A stretch of DNA of 64,000 nucleotides. It comes from Amborella trichopoda. Its lineage: Eukaryota; Streptophyta; Magnoliopsida; Amborellales; Amborellaceae. Below the pieces are notes generated by a model. That model did not search any database. It saw nothing but the letters and a program-made list of their open reading frames with translations, and was not told where the DNA came from. Location of the stretch: assembly GCF_000471905.2 (NCBI RefSeq), contig NW_006497658.1, positions 1,238,606-1,302,605 of the forward strand, written 5' to 3'. This document shows, piece after piece, positions 45,509 to 57,709 of the stretch (the stretch's first letter is position 1; each line of letters opens with the position of its first letter). A program made the translations under genes and the position numbers.

Positions 45509-46125
45509 CAGGGGCAAGCTTTCTATATGTCCCCTCATGTATAAAACTTATATACTTCACCCTAACCAACCGGCCATTCTGAATGGACAATTGAGATGAC
45601 CCTAATCATAATGTCATGCATCCACACTAATTTCTTTTTTAGGTTTTTTTTTTCTACAAAATATTTGAACACCAAATTTTGGAACCACTCGTCTCTTAAA
45701 CTCGCACCTGTAAAAAATCATCATCATCATCATAGCCTTTTCCTTATTAATTGGATCCATTCTGCTCTATTTAAGGCTATACCCTCAATGCGGCCCCCAT
45801 ATTTTTTTTTCTCACACCTATACAAAATATAAAACAAATATTCTACATAAAACAAAATGGCCAAAATGCCCCTAAAAGTTTCAAAGGTATTATGGTCATT
45901 TTATCTTTTCAAACAAAAATTTTATTTATTTGTTATAAATGCATCATTGAGATGATGACATATAACAAATTTCATACTGATGTAATTTAAAAAAAAAATT
46001 AATAAAATAATCTAAATCATCAGATCTAGATCAAATAGTCAATGGCTCACTTGATCAAAATTGGACAGCTGGATGAAGGAAGTATATATCTTCCATATAG
46101 TAGGGGAAGTATAGAAAACTTTCCC
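45509..46125. mobile_element. TIR element of about 617 bp
   Basis: Left CAGGGGCAAGCTTTCTATAT.. and right ..ATAGAAAACTTTCCC are imperfect inverted repeats extending about 70 bp (left CTTATATACTTC and right GAAGTATATATC; left AATGGACAATTGAG and right GATCAAAATTGGACAGC). The flanks share AATATA, a possible short target duplication. Non-coding, with a (CAT)n at 45720. Superfamily uncertain. Confidence 0.5.
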
Positions 46126-46904
46126 AATATATAATCACATTGGGGGGGTTGCTCTTAAATTATGGATGGCACCCCCTTCCCTGGGTTTTTTCCCAAGTTA
46201 CTCTCTGTTCAGTAATCGAACACCAGACATGTGAGTTTTTCACGTTTAAATGAAAAGAAGCTGTTTGATTTTCGAATGTTTTTTAGTTTAAAGCAGTGGT
46301 TTAAAAAATGGATCAATGCCCCGGATCGGACACCCCAAAAACCCATTCGGATCGGTGAATCGGCCATTCGGATTGGGAATCGGTCGAAATAAACCTTAAA
46401 AAAATCCAAAAACTAATTATTAAAATTCATTATAAATGTTATTTTTTAGGAATCCAATAAGAAATAGGGGTATTACATTATTAACTTTCATTTTTTTCAT
46501 CAATACGTGAATATTGGGATGTTATTTCCTTTTATGAACTTATGTTAACCATTAAATTTATACCACACAAAAGAAAAATCATAGAAGTATCATAGATGAA
46601 GTATGTAATCATACATAAACTACAATAAAGAATAGATTAAATTGATGAAAAAATGGCCACCAAAAACTTGAATTGGCAGAAAACCCTAATCCGCCAAAAA
46701 AACAAAAATTATTACAACCTGACTAGTTATAATCTCAAATTATTACAACCTAACTAACTATAATATTATATACTGAAATTGAAATTATTGGTTTACAGTT
46801 TATAATTATTTTATTATAAAAATTATAACAAATCCAAGTCTAATTTAAAATATATTGTTGACAACTGTAACAAAACAAATAAATTAATAAACAAAATAAA
46901 AGAT
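46126..46904. other. Unassigned; repeat-like GATCGG text
   Basis: 46310-46395 has GGATCGG, CATTCGGATCGG and CCATTCGGATTGGGAATCGG, a small internally repeated segment. 46700-46765 repeats AAATTATTACAACCT(G/A)ACTA. No gene seen. Confidence 0.4.
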
Positions 46905-47135
46905 TTCGTTATCAAGGTAACTTTTACTTTTTTTGACAATTTTTTTTTTTTTTAAGGTAATTTTTATTTTTTTGTCAAGATAAATTTTACTTTTTTGGTC
47001 ATAACTTTTATTTGTTTCCGTCAAGGTAACTTTTATTTTTTCATCATAACTGTTATTTTTTTGTCAACATAACTTTTTTTTTTTTTTACCAAAAAACTCA
47101 CGTTTTATTTATTTTTGACAAAAAACTAAAAAGAT

Positions 47136-47204
47136 GGTGGCTACTCAGGTTCGAACTAAGAACTTGAGAGGGAAGGGAAGTGATAACCGACAACTCCACG
47201 CACC
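47136..47204 (-). pseudogene. tRNA-Val-like Pol III relic, copy B
   Basis: The minus strand reads GGTGCGTGGAGTTGTCGG, TTATCACTTCC, then TTAGTTCGAACCTGAG with a perfect TTCGAAC T-loop and a 5-bp T-stem. The 3' end is GTAGCCACC followed by ATCTTTTTAG, a Pol III-type T-run. Compared with copy A the A box is worse and the B box better, so each copy keeps a different half. Confidence 0.55.
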
Positions 47205-47419
47205 AATAGTTGCCTTACTTTTCATAATCAAAAGCTACATTATAGTACGTTTTCAAGCATAAGTACCTCAGTAAAATCCCACATCGAAAAGCCAAAAGAA
47301 GTTTGATGTCAATAAAAGAATCCTCGGTGCCCTTTTTAATTGCGTGTGTGAAAAAGGCCAATAGTCTGCCACACATGGCGACGCCCGACTCCACCCCTTT
47401 TGTGATGTCAAAATCGGCT

Positions 47420-47585
47420 GACTCCCAAGTCGAATCGTCCGGACTCCCATGTCGTCAAAATCAGCCTACTCCCATGTTGAATAGCTTGGGCTCCCATGTC
47501 GAATCGCTCGAATCGGACGGACTCCCATGTCGAATCGCTCGAATCAGTCGGACTCCCATGTCAAATCGCTCGAGTCCGTGCTGAC
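47420..47585. repeat. 31-bp tandem repeat, three clear copies plus older ones
   Basis: CTCCCATGTCGAATCGCTCG starts at 47491, 47522 and 47553. More diverged copies precede from about 47423. Block A has only two loose copies of the GAATCGCCCGAGTC phrase here, so expansion happened in block B. Confidence 0.8.
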
Positions 47586-47982
47586 TCGGCGATTTTATTG
47601 GATGAGACGTTTGCAACTAATAGAGTCACTCTCACTTAGGGCCCGCTTGGATAGGAAGAAATTAAGAAGTTTAAGTATTTCAAATCCAAGGAAAGCTATG
47701 GATTTTCAATATCAAGCATTTTTGTCATGGATTCCTCAAATCTCTTGTTTGGATAAACTATACAAAATTCATGGAGTCCTTGCAATCACTTCCATGTCCA
47801 TTGTTTGGTAACAAAACTTAATACAATCTCTCTGTAAAAATTTTATATACTTTCTCTCTCTAAAACTCAAAATTTGGGATAGTGTATTTATAAAAATTTT
47901 GAGATAATTTCTCTATCTAAAATTTGATATGGTTTGTCTCTCTAAAATTTAATATACTTTCTATCCAAAATTTTAAATTTGA

Positions 47983-48956
47983 TATAAAAAATAACAATTT
48001 AGTCCCTGTGAGACCCAACTGTCGGGCAGCAGGCTGGGCTGTAACGGGCTGGACAGGCCCAGACACGGGTTGTTGATGCAGTCAACGCATCTGATGATGT
48101 AGTAAACGTATTTTCTTTAATTAGATAAGGCTAAAGCTTCAAAATAAATCCAAAAAACAATCATCAATTGAATCTTATAAATACCCCCTCCCCTAACCCA
48201 AAAAGAGAGAACAAAAGATCAAAAAAACCTTAGAAATTCCCGAATTTAGGAAAATTAACCAAAAATATAAAAACTAGGAAAAACCTTTAGAAAATTCTAA
48301 AAAATTAGAGAAAATCTCAGAATTCATATTCAATCTCTGTAGATCACAAAACCCTTAGAAAATTAAGGAAATTCTCTTCCAGACCCTAAGAAAGACCGAC
48401 AACTTTAGAAAAATCTCTAGATTGAAAGCCCTAGAGAAGATAGAAACCCTAGCCTTTTGAAGTCCTAACCCCCAAGACTGAGAAAACCTAGATTTAGAGC
48501 ACAAAAACCCTAGATCAAAACTAGAATTAGGGCACAACAACCCTAGATCTAATCTTTTACTCTAGAGATCTGCTAGTCAACATCCGAATTTGAGAGGCAA
48601 ATAGGATCGATTCTGATACGGGTGAGCCCTTGAAGGCTCGGGAATCCCGGGCTATCCGGCCCGATTTGGTATTATTTATTCCTCTCTCTTTCTTCTTCTT
48701 TTTACTGTTTTGCTTCTTTTATTTATTTTTGATCTGTTAACTTATCTTAAAAATCATATTTTACTGCTCTGGATCATGCTGGCTCTGCCAAATATCTGAG
48801 AGTAGATATGCTTGTTTTCCGGTAAATATGGCCTCAGATCTGAATTCGATCTGTCCCACTTTCTCTACCACTTTATTTATATCTTTTTAATTAGTTTAAA
48901 GTGTTAAAATTCGAGAGATCTTCACTAGAAGATCTGTCAGATTTTCATCATAAATA
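47983..48956 (+). repeat. 5' LTR, start missing (about 974 bp)
   Basis: Aligns with 60092-61121. It starts abruptly at ATAAAAAATAACAATTTAG and ends CATAAATA (CA end probably mutated). TATAAATA at 48177-48184 is the likely LTR TATA box and is conserved at 60315-60322. Confidence 0.82.
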
Positions 48957-48980
48957 GTTTGATGCCCACCATGGGGCTAT
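48957..48980 (+). promoter_or_regulatory. Degenerate primer-binding site of the gypsy element
   Basis: GTTTGATGCCCACCATGGGG follows the LTR. It resembles TTTGGCGCCCACCGTGGGGC, a site I associate with plant Tat-like gypsy elements, with CpG-type changes (GGCG to GATG, CCG to CCA). Confidence 0.5.
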
Positions 48981-49571
48981 TTCGAGCTTGATCCAAGCTT
49001 CAAAATACGATTTTTATTCACTGTTTTCAGTCACAAAAGGTCTCAAAAGTCGGTTGTGACCAGAATCCAGGGTTTCGGTGCACCAAAACCTGCTTTTTCT
49101 AGGCGACACTCCCAGTGTCACCGAAATTCAAATGTCTCAGACACCTCTGGAACTTTGTGGATCTGTTCTAGGGATTTTTTTGTGATTGCACAATCAAAAT
49201 AAAAATTTTAAAAATACAAAAAGATATTTTTCAATTCAATCTGAGCTTTGTTGTTTTACTTTATTTTAATTTATTTCATTATAAATATTTTTATTTCCTA
49301 CTTCTTCCAAGTTTAAAGTGGTCTTATTTCATCAAGATTGACAAGATAAAAATATAAAAGAAATAAAGAATAATAAAGTTTTTTGGCGACCCAGCCTTGT
49401 CGCCCACGCTGCAAGGGTGACACCAGTAGTGTCGTGCCACCTGCACGACACAACACGTGTCGCCCAACTGCAAGTATCCCGAAAAATTTCTGGGACCCCA
49501 CAGGACCATTCCAAGGACTTTTGGCTCCATGTTGACTAATTTTTGACCTAAAATAAAATTATTAAAAATAT

Positions 49572-50260
49572 NNNNNNNNNNNNNNNNNNNNNNNNNNNNN
49601 NNNNNNNNNNNNNNNNNNNNNNNNNNNNNNNNNNNNNNNNNNNNNNNNNNNNNNNNNNNNNNNNNNNNNNNNNNNNNNNNNNNNNNNNNNNNNNNNNNNN
49701 NNNNNNNNNNNNNNNNNNNNNNNNNNNNNNNNNNNNNNNNNNNNNNNNNNNNNNNNNNNNNNNNNNNNNNNNNNNNNNNNNNNNNNNNNNNNNNNNNNNN
49801 NNNNNNNNNNNNNNNNNNNNNNNNNNNNNNNNNNNNNNNNNNNNNNNNNNNNNNNNNNNNNNNNNNNNNNNNNNNNNNNNNNNNNNNNNNNNNNNNNNNN
49901 NNNNNNNNNNNNNNNNNNNNNNNNNNNNNNNNNNNNNNNNNNNNNNNNNNNNNNNNNNNNNNNNNNNNNNNNNNNNNNNNNNNNNNNNNNNNNNNNNNNN
50001 NNNNNNNNNNNNNNNNNNNNNNNNNNNNNNNNNNNNNNNNNNNNNNNNNNNNNNNNNNNNNNNNNNNNNNNNNNNNNNNNNNNNNNNNNNNNNNNNNNNN
50101 NNNNNNNNNNNNNNNNNNNNNNNNNNNNNNNNNNNNNNNNNNNNNNNNNNNNNNNNNNNNNNNNNNNNNNNNNNNNNNNNNNNNNNNNNNNNNNNNNNNN
50201 NNNNNNNNNNNNNNNNNNNNNNNNNNNNNNNNNNNNNNNNNNNNNNNNNNNNNNNNNNNN
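49572..50260. other. Assembly gap, 689 N
   Basis: Lies in the leader between the primer-binding site and gag of the gypsy element. No second copy in the window shows what it hides. Confidence 0.9.
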
Positions 50261-50448
50261 GGTTCGAGCTGAGACTCGTGCACAATCTAGTCTAGATCTT
50301 AGTCTAGGTTCTAACATAGGTCTAAGATTAAGAGTTGCCTCTAGAGCTAGACTAGGCTTACCCTAGTGTCAGGCTAGGTTTGCCCCAAGTCGTTGAGTTA
50401 GATCTTACCTAAGTCTAGATTTTAAAACCCGGCCAAAAGCAAATCACC

Positions 50449-52606
50449 ATGTCAGTCACTCGAAGTGACCATGATGACTGCTCCACAACCGACTCTAAGC
50501 CTAACCTGCTAAAACCTAGGGACCAGTATGTTGCAATCCCTTGGAGTTATCGACAGACCTCAGGACAATCCATTATCCAACGCCCAAGTCTTCAATTAGA
50601 GGCAGAGTCCCAAACATCCACTCTTAATCCTGAGATCTGTGTGGCCTGAAAAGCGGGCGCCGCCCAAAAAACCTTGAATAGTCAGGGAGTCCGACCAGGC
50701 ATCGTCCTACAGGGGATTTTAGGCAACCAAAGTAGAAGTCGAGTGTAGGAAGAAATTCATGCAACATCTAAAGCCAATTCCCATAACTCGAACCAAGATA
50801 ACTCTGAGGTGTAGCGATCTCAAAACCAACACCCACCTAGGTCTAAGGGATCTAACCCAGCCTCGAGCCACCATAATACAGCTCATGATGTCCTGAACAT
50901 TGTACGAAGGAGAGGTGTCGACTCAAATCGACCCTTAGGCGAGACAAGCATCCAAGCTGCCTTCAAAAGTCTAGTTGCCCTAGGTTACACTGTTCATGCC
51001 CCAGCTTACGGGTCTATCCCAAACCAAGTTAGTGGTATAGGTCAACCCTTAGCACAACCTAGTCAGCCTATTCTTCAATCGGTTCTTCTAGTTCATTTGG
51101 TCCAACAAATCGTGCAAGTTTTGCAACCCGTGGCGACACCTATGGGTCAGGACGCCCCTCATACATCAATGTATCAAACCACCCTGGTGGCTACGGCTCA
51201 TCAATCTCAGGCCCAAGCAAGACAATATATACCCCAAGTTTCAACTTATCAATCTACGCTTGAGAACCCACCAACCAGTAGGCCTACTACCATGCCAAAT
51301 ACACCTTAAAAGAAATGCAGGATATGCTTGTAAGAATAGGCATGCATGAAATTCTACCCCCGAAGGCCTATGTTCATGAGACCCTTGAAGACATGGAAGA
51401 CCTTCCCCTGAGATTTGTAGTCTCAGAATTCAGAAACAAGTTCAATAGGAAGAGCGATCCAATCACTCACGTCAACACGTACCTCCTCGTCATTCTAGCT
51501 TTGCGAGACAGGCCTAACCAGGTGAAGGCCATATTTTCACAAACATTGATCTGTGAGGCCTTGAACTGGCATCAGAGAACAATGTTTGCTCGACCACACA
51601 TCACTCTAGACAAAATGTTCAACCTATTCGTCTCTCACTACCGCGGGTCGACACTAAGACCTCTCTCCCTGGGCAAACTCAGTGCAACAAAGTAAAACCC
51701 AAGATAATCCTTCGAGGATTTCATCGGTCGATTCCATGAGGCGATAATGCAAGTCATAGAATGTCCACTTACAGACTCAGCCAAGATCTCCATAGTCTTA
51801 GAGAATGCTGATTCCGAGTACATGACCTTCTTCAGCCAAGGTCTTATACCCCACTCTTTTGACTCCATGATCGAGTGAGTGGCATGACATGAAAGGGCTA
51901 GAGGGACATCCCTCAGCACCAAGCCCGACAACAAGCTGATAACAGCTCTCCAAAATAAGAACAAAAACAAGAGGAATGCTTCCGGTCAAGTTAATGAGAT
52001 CATCTTTAATGAAATGCCCAAGGTTCAATTGTTCAACACAACAATCAGAATCAAAGTTGAAGGGGTCTGCTTAGAGCCAACGCTCAAAATAATAACCAAA
52101 TGCGAGGGGATAATTTTACCCCTCTCAAAGACCTATTAGAAAAAGTGTTGGAGTTACTCTTGGCTAAGAATATGGTTTATCGCCCGCCACCATCTAAACT
52201 ACCATTTCAAGTCACTGATAAGAGTATGTGGTGCAAATGGCATCAAAACCATGCTCATGATACTCAAAACTGCATATATTTGAAACAGGTGATTCAAAGG
52301 TTAATCAATAGGGGGAACATCACTGTCACACCTAGAAATCAACCTGTCGAAGAGCTTAATCAAAAGATGGGTATCTTCACAAATCCTCTCCCTAAAAATA
52401 TGGTCACAATGACCGAAAAGCCGGGAGCTCAAGACAATGCAAAAGAGAACGTTGTCATTCACATGATCGAGTGTGGAGATGAAAAAGATGATCCCAGTCA
52501 GTTCATATTGGCTTGTGATCATCACTTTCAAGAACCCGAAGAAGATCTTTTGAGCCTCCTAAGAGGAAGCCTTTCATCTCCAAACCTCTATAACCTTCCC
52601 AAATAG
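50449..52606 (+). pseudogene. gypsy (Tat) gag remnant
   Basis: ATG 50449 opens a polar N-terminal part that is interrupted at 50649. The capsid region is best at 51315-51695: MEDLPLRFVVSEFRNKFNR, DPITHVNTY, ALNWHQRTMF and LDKMFNLFVSHY, following the Retrotrans_gag pattern. The knuckle at 52232-52273 reads CKWHQNHAHDTQNC, that is CX2HX4HX4C. This His-for-Cys form, followed by LKQVIQRLINRG, is typical of Tat-lineage gag. Frameshifts lie near 51695-52100 and stops are scattered. Confidence 0.82.
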
Positions 52607-53048
52607 GACTGATATGACGAAGATGACACACTAGAGATTGATATGCTCAGGACCAATGAAGAGGCGTCATCTTCCAAACGAGGGGCCAACACCCCAAAGT
52701 CTCCCATTACTCTTGCTAGGGCTGACTCTATCGAGCTTCAGGCTGGCGAGGTCGACTCCATAATCCAAAGAGGTCGAGTGTTCAAACTCATTCAATTGAT
52801 GGCCGATACTCTCAATGAAAGAATGAGAAATACCTCAAAAGCCAAACAACTAGAGAGGGTTCGTAGATCACAAGCCGAACAAGGAAATTCAAGGATCTGC
52901 AACCACCTACGATCTACCAATTCATCTCGGGAAGATCTAGGCTCAAATCTCCATCTTGGAGCTACTCACCAATTCACCAGCACATAGAGCCTAGATAGAG
53001 AAGGTCCTTGCCAAGACACACATCCTGAGCAACACACAGTCGGATGAG
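52607..53048 (+). other. Linker between gag and protease
   Basis: A charged stretch in the frame open at 52643-52987 with no recognised domain. Probably the gag-pol linker of the element. Confidence 0.5.
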
Positions 53049-53531
53049 TTGTGCGGAGTGATCAACCAGCTGATGGCACCAACACCAATCATGTTCACAA
53101 ACGATGACATCCTAGCCAACTTCAACCGATTTCACGTCCAACCTCTGCACATCACCGTCTTCATGCAAGGATACGAAATACGAATAGTGCTTATTGATAG
53201 TGGGGTATCCTTAAACATATGCCCTATGAAAACAGTGATGCAGATAGGCAAAAACCCGGATGACTTTGAGCCATGTCAACTAATTATCACTGCATACAAT
53301 GGAACTAAAAGACAAGCTAAAGGCATGTTGCCTCTCACACTCAAAATCGGCCCTACCATCCAAGTGATAAAGTTTTATGTCTTGGACATAAAACCTTCTT
53401 TCAACATGTTGTTTGGAAGACTGTGGCTGCATGAAACCTTGTGGTCGCCTCTACAGTCCATCAATGCCTCAAATTTCCAACTAAAAATGGCGTCGCAAAG
53501 GTATGTACTGAACCCCTTTTCTCAATCATAG
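53049..53531 (+). pseudogene. gypsy aspartic protease remnant
   Basis: A 160-codon frame with PTPIMFTNDDI, HVQPLHITVFMQGYEIRIVL and the active-site IDSGVSLNICP (DSG at 53196-53204), then the flap-like TAYNGTKRQAKGMLPLTL and DIKPSFNMLFGRLWL. Aspartic proteases of gypsy elements cut the gag-pol polyprotein. It is the best preserved frame in this element. Confidence 0.82.
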
Positions 53532-54485
53532 TATACATAACGGGAAGCTAGCTGTAGGAGTCGATCTCGGAGAAGTCCTTCTCGGTTCCTTCAAGTAAGC
53601 CGATTGTGCCACCTTACGCCTAGAGGCTGACGACCCTGTTCCTCAAATTTTGCAAACTCCTGCATCGATAGATGACATTATCCAATGTCAACATTGATAC
53701 GGTTTCGGGTCTCTCAAACCACATGCTCTTCTCCCAAGGCTTCCAACCAAGCCAAGGCTTGGGTAGTCAAGGCAAGGCATAACAGAGGCAATTTCTGAAT
53801 CATTCGAAGCCAAAACTGAAAAACGGAGATCAAAGAGGACTCTGGTGTTCTCTCACCTTATTGTAAAGTCGGATGAAGCCTTCAAGCTATCCGAACTTTG
53901 TATCTTGAGGCATTCAAAGCCTCGATTCTCTCAATGCCCATCCTTCAAAACGGCCTAAGGTCATCCTTGAATTTCCAATGGGGAATAACTCTTCTTCAAC
54001 ATCTCAGCACACACAAACTAGGAATTGAAGACCTTTTTGCTGACCTGGATTTGAAGGTATGCACAATCCGCTCAAACACAGCCAAGCGTGCTCATCCACC
54101 GACCCAAGAACATAATTGGTCGATCACTCCCCTATCTCGAGAATCGTTGGAAGCATACCAGCAGCACCTTCAAGTCCTGGTGCTAAAAAATGGATAGGTG
54201 CAGGGTGGTCATCTAACCACCCTGCACGTCCAGTCCCCAACATTCCTCTTGTGAGTCCCATAAGGGACACCTCTTCTGTTATTTCAAAAACCGTTGAAAA
54301 ATCAAAACATGATAAAATCGATAATAATGAAAAATATTTTTAAAAAACAGCGAACACTCAAGATAGCCCGATAACGGTGCACAATATCCAAGATGACGAA
54401 TTGGATAACCAAGACAAAGATCAAGAGAACCAAGAGTCTGAAAAATCCCTCAATCTGAGGAACTCTCTTCCCATGTTGAGCAATT
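53532..54485 (+). other. Degenerate spacer between protease and RT
   Basis: Stops in all frames with weak open segments (53898-54197, 54116-54343). Tat elements have a variable region here; nothing further is recognised. Confidence 0.45.
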
Positions 54486-55370
54486 CTAGAAGAGGTTCGA
54501 TGGTGACCTAACGTCTATCATCGAAGAGACGATCGACATAAATCTAGGAACTAAGAAGGACCCAAGGTTAACCAAGATTGGAACCTCTCTATCTCTTGAG
54601 GAGCGGAAAAATATGATTTCTTTTCTCAAAGAATATCGCGATATCTTCGCCTGGACATGCGATGATATGACAGGGCTAGATCCCACATTGGTGCAACATC
54701 ACCTAATATTCAATGAAGGGGCCAAACATGCAAGGCGAAAACTTTGATGTCAAAAGACCCACATTGAGTTCAAAATTAAAGAAGAAATCGACAAGCTGCT
54801 CAAAACGAAGTTCAATGCCCCCGTCGATTACTCAGAATGGTTGGCCAACATAGTGGTCATACCCAAGAAAGATGGGAGGATCCGAGTGTATGTTAACTAC
54901 AGATATCTCAACAAAGCATGCTCAAAGGACAATTTTCCATAACAAAACATAGATGCCTTGGTCGACAACACTGCGGGGTACGAGATGTTGTAATTCATAG
55001 ATGGTTTCTCAGGTTATAACCAGATCTTCATGGCATAAGAAGACCAGACCAAGACTTTGTTCATAATGCAATGGGGAACTTACTGCTACAAATTCATTCC
55101 CTTTGGTCTAAAAAATGCAGGGACAACTTATCAGCGGGCAATAACTAGCATCTTCCATGACTTAATGCACACCATCATGGAAGACTATGTTGACGACATT
55201 GTAGTCAAGTCATAGACCAGGCCTAATCATTTCACCAACCTGAGAACCATTTTCGAAAGGATCCGAAAGCATCAAATCAAACTCAATCCGTAAAATTGTG
55301 CCTTTGGGGTTGAATCCGGCAAATTATTAGGCTTTATAGTAAGCCAAAGAGGAAGACCCATCAAAAATAC
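54486..55370 (+). pseudogene. gypsy reverse transcriptase remnant
   Basis: Order: SFLKEYRDIFAWTCDDMTGL, EIDKLLKTKF, WLANIVVIPKKDGRIRVYVN, YRYLNKACSKDNFP, FIDGFSGYNQI, YKFIPFGLKNAGTTYQRA and the catalytic MEDYVDDIVVKS (YVDD at 55186-55197), then LLGFIVSQRG. At least five stops break the frame. YVDD is intact but the polypeptide could not be made. Confidence 0.9.
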
Positions 55371-55499
55371 GAGTCATCACTGAAATAAATGCCCTCTCCT
55401 CGAGACATCAGAGATATTCGTGGGCTACAAGGTCACATGCAAGCCACAAGGCATTTCATCTCACAACTAGCAGATAAGTGCGCGTTGTTTAATAGACTA

Positions 55500-55970
55500 C
55501 TCAAGAAAGATACTCTATTCATATGGGATGATGAGTGCTAAGAAGCGTTTGATCAAATCAAAGAGTACCTCACCAAACCTCCCATCCTTAGTCCTCCTAG
55601 TCTAGATAAACCCATGTTCCTATACATGTCAGTGAGAGACAAGACCATGGGGGCAATGTTAAGACAATACGATGACCATGAAAAAGAACAAACGATATAC
55701 TACATCAGCAAGACTATAGTGGAATATGAGACAAGATATGCGGATGCAGAGAAGCATTGCTTGACGCTTGAGTGGGTCATGCAGAAGTTAAGACACTATG
55801 TCTTATCTCATTCAGTTAAGCTCATCTAAAAAATAGACCCACTCACGTACCTATTGAAGAGACCAGTCCTGAATAGACGTTTAGCGAAATGGAGAATACT
55901 ATTGAGCAAGTTAGAGATCGAATCTATTACTCAAAAATCGATCAAATGACAAGTCATTGTTGACCACTTA
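55500..55970 (+). pseudogene. gypsy RNase H remnant (first)
   Basis: Reads EAFDQIKEYLTKPPIL, PMFLYMSVRDKTMGAML, QTIYYISKTIVEYETRYA and EKHCLTLEWVMQKLRHY, the family order of gypsy RNase H. The first catalytic Asp position is already Val/Arg-rich (LYMSVRD), as in other Tat elements, where this copy is thought to be degenerate. Ends with LAKWRILLSKLEIE. Confidence 0.82.
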
Positions 55971-56039
55971 GCTGAACACGCACTACCAGATAAGACTCCC
56001 GTCGACACGGATCTCCTTGATGAGAACCTCTTCACAATT

Positions 56040-56425
56040 GAGGAATCAATTTGGGAGCTATAGTTCGATGGTGCAAGGAATGAATAGGGTTAGGTATGGG
56101 AGTCATACTATGCTCACCCAAGAAGATTTGAATGCCAACAGCCATCAGATTGAATTTCTCATGTACTAATAACATTGCTGAATATGAAGCCTTGATAATC
56201 GGGCTCGAGAACGCCATGAGAATGAAAATCCAACAAATACGAGTGATTGGTGACTCTTTACTCATCATAAACCAAGTTCAAGGGATTTGGAAGGTGAAAA
56301 AAGAAAAACATAAGCTCTATCAAGAAAAGCTGGAAAAGAAGATCCCATATTTCAAGAAAATCACCTTTTAGCATATAACTAGGAAAAATAATCGATTCGT
56401 CGACGCCCTTGCGACCCTTGCTTCA
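56040..56425 (+). pseudogene. Second, archaeal-type RNase H (aRH) remnant
   Basis: WEL-stop-FDGARNE (first Asp), then NFSCTNNIAEYEALIIGLEN (Glu), RVIGDSLLIINQVQGIW (Asp) and FVDALATLASM. TNN.AEYEAL..GL and GDS.L...Q are the marks of the plant-type archaeal RNase H that Tat elements carry behind the normal one. In the family this domain is held to be the working nuclease. A TAG replaces the Tyr before FDGA, and more stops follow. Confidence 0.85.
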
Positions 56426-56759
56426 ATGGTTGATATTCCTCCAGAAATCACCATGCCATTCTATATCAGGAACAAAAATTATCCTTCCCTACCAAGGATC
56501 AAAGAAGAAATGGAGAAAGAAAATGAGAACGATGGGGAGGTGTCTCTCGTAACTTCAGATGCGCTAGTTAAGGAAAAACCACAGTTCCACGATGTTCTGT
56601 TCTTGCTGAAAGATGAGTTATACCTTGAAGGAGCCAGTAAAAAGGATAAAGAAGCCCTTCGAAGGTTTTCTATGGGATTTTTAGTAAGAGGTGATCTTCT
56701 GTTAAAAGCCGTCCTTCGATGGCATCATTCTACGGTGTCGTGATCAGCCAAAAATCGAC

Positions 56760-57700
56760 CAAGTACTGACATAGTTACACAATGAATGAGGTCATTCTAA
56801 CACATCCGCCTGAGCTTAGAAAATCATGCGCCAAGGCTATTATTGGACCACCATGACTGAAGATTGGTGGAAGTTCGTAAAGCGATGTCCAAAATGCCAG
56901 CTTTATTGGGACCTCATCCATGCACCATCCATACCACTCAACTCAACACCGCTTGTATGGCCCTTTGCCATGTGGGGTCTTGATATCATTGGAATGGTCT
57001 CACCGAAAGCCTCAAATAGCCACCGTTTTATATTAACGGCTATAGAGTACTTCACCATATGGGTTAAGGCCACGTCATTTGTCAAAATTGAAGGACAACA
57101 TGTTGCTCATTTCATAAAGAACAATATTGTATTCAGGTTCGATATTCCAAAATCAATCATTACTGATAATAGATTCAAGCGCAAAAATAAAAAAGTCTCT
57201 AAGGTGTGCAAAAAGTTTGGGATAACGCAGAAATTCTCCACACTTTACAACCCTCAAGGAAATGGATAAGTATAGGCTACAAACAAAGGACTTCTCAGAA
57301 TTATAGACAGAATAATAGAAGGTGGCAAAGATTTACACGAAAAGCTAAATGAGGCGTTATGGGCCTATCGAACAACTGAGAAGACTTCTACTGGAATGAT
57401 CCCGTACTTATTGGTGTATGTTATGGAAGCAGTGTTACCCATTGAATTTGAGATACCGTCTCTCCCAATGCTTATTCATAAAGATTCAGATGAGGAACAA
57501 AAGATCGAAACACGAATCGCTGCCCTCGTTAATTTGGATGAAAAACAACTACGAGCAACACAAAATATTGTTGCTAGCCAACTTCGACTCGAGAGGGCAT
57601 ACTAAATTAAAGTTGTTCCTCGACAGTTCAGGGAAGGGGACATGGTACTCAATAAAATCTTCCACACTCTTGCAAACCCACACCCTTTAGGCAAGTTCAA
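56760..57700 (+). pseudogene. gypsy integrase remnant
   Basis: The zinc-binding part is HNE-stop-GHSN followed by KRCPKCQLY. The core starts LVWPFAMWGLDIIGM (first Asp), then SIITDNRF (second Asp at 57165). The third residue would be Glu in Q.EATNK; here the codon at 57273-57275 is TAG, exactly 36 codons after the second Asp (DD35E spacing), in PQGNG-stop-V-stop-ATNKGLL. So the catalytic Glu is lost to a stop. Further on are LWAYRTTEKTSTGMIPYLLV and LPIEFEIPS, typical of the gypsy C-terminal part. Confidence 0.87.
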
Positions 57701-57709
57701 ACCTAATTG

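Larger units (their letters stand above)
46905..47982. repeat. Block B, left part
   Basis: Same order as block A: T-rich repeats, tRNA-like relic, GTCTGCCACACATGG segment, then the start of the short-unit array. It is interrupted at about 47983 by the Tat-type gypsy element and resumes at 61122. Confidence 0.78.
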
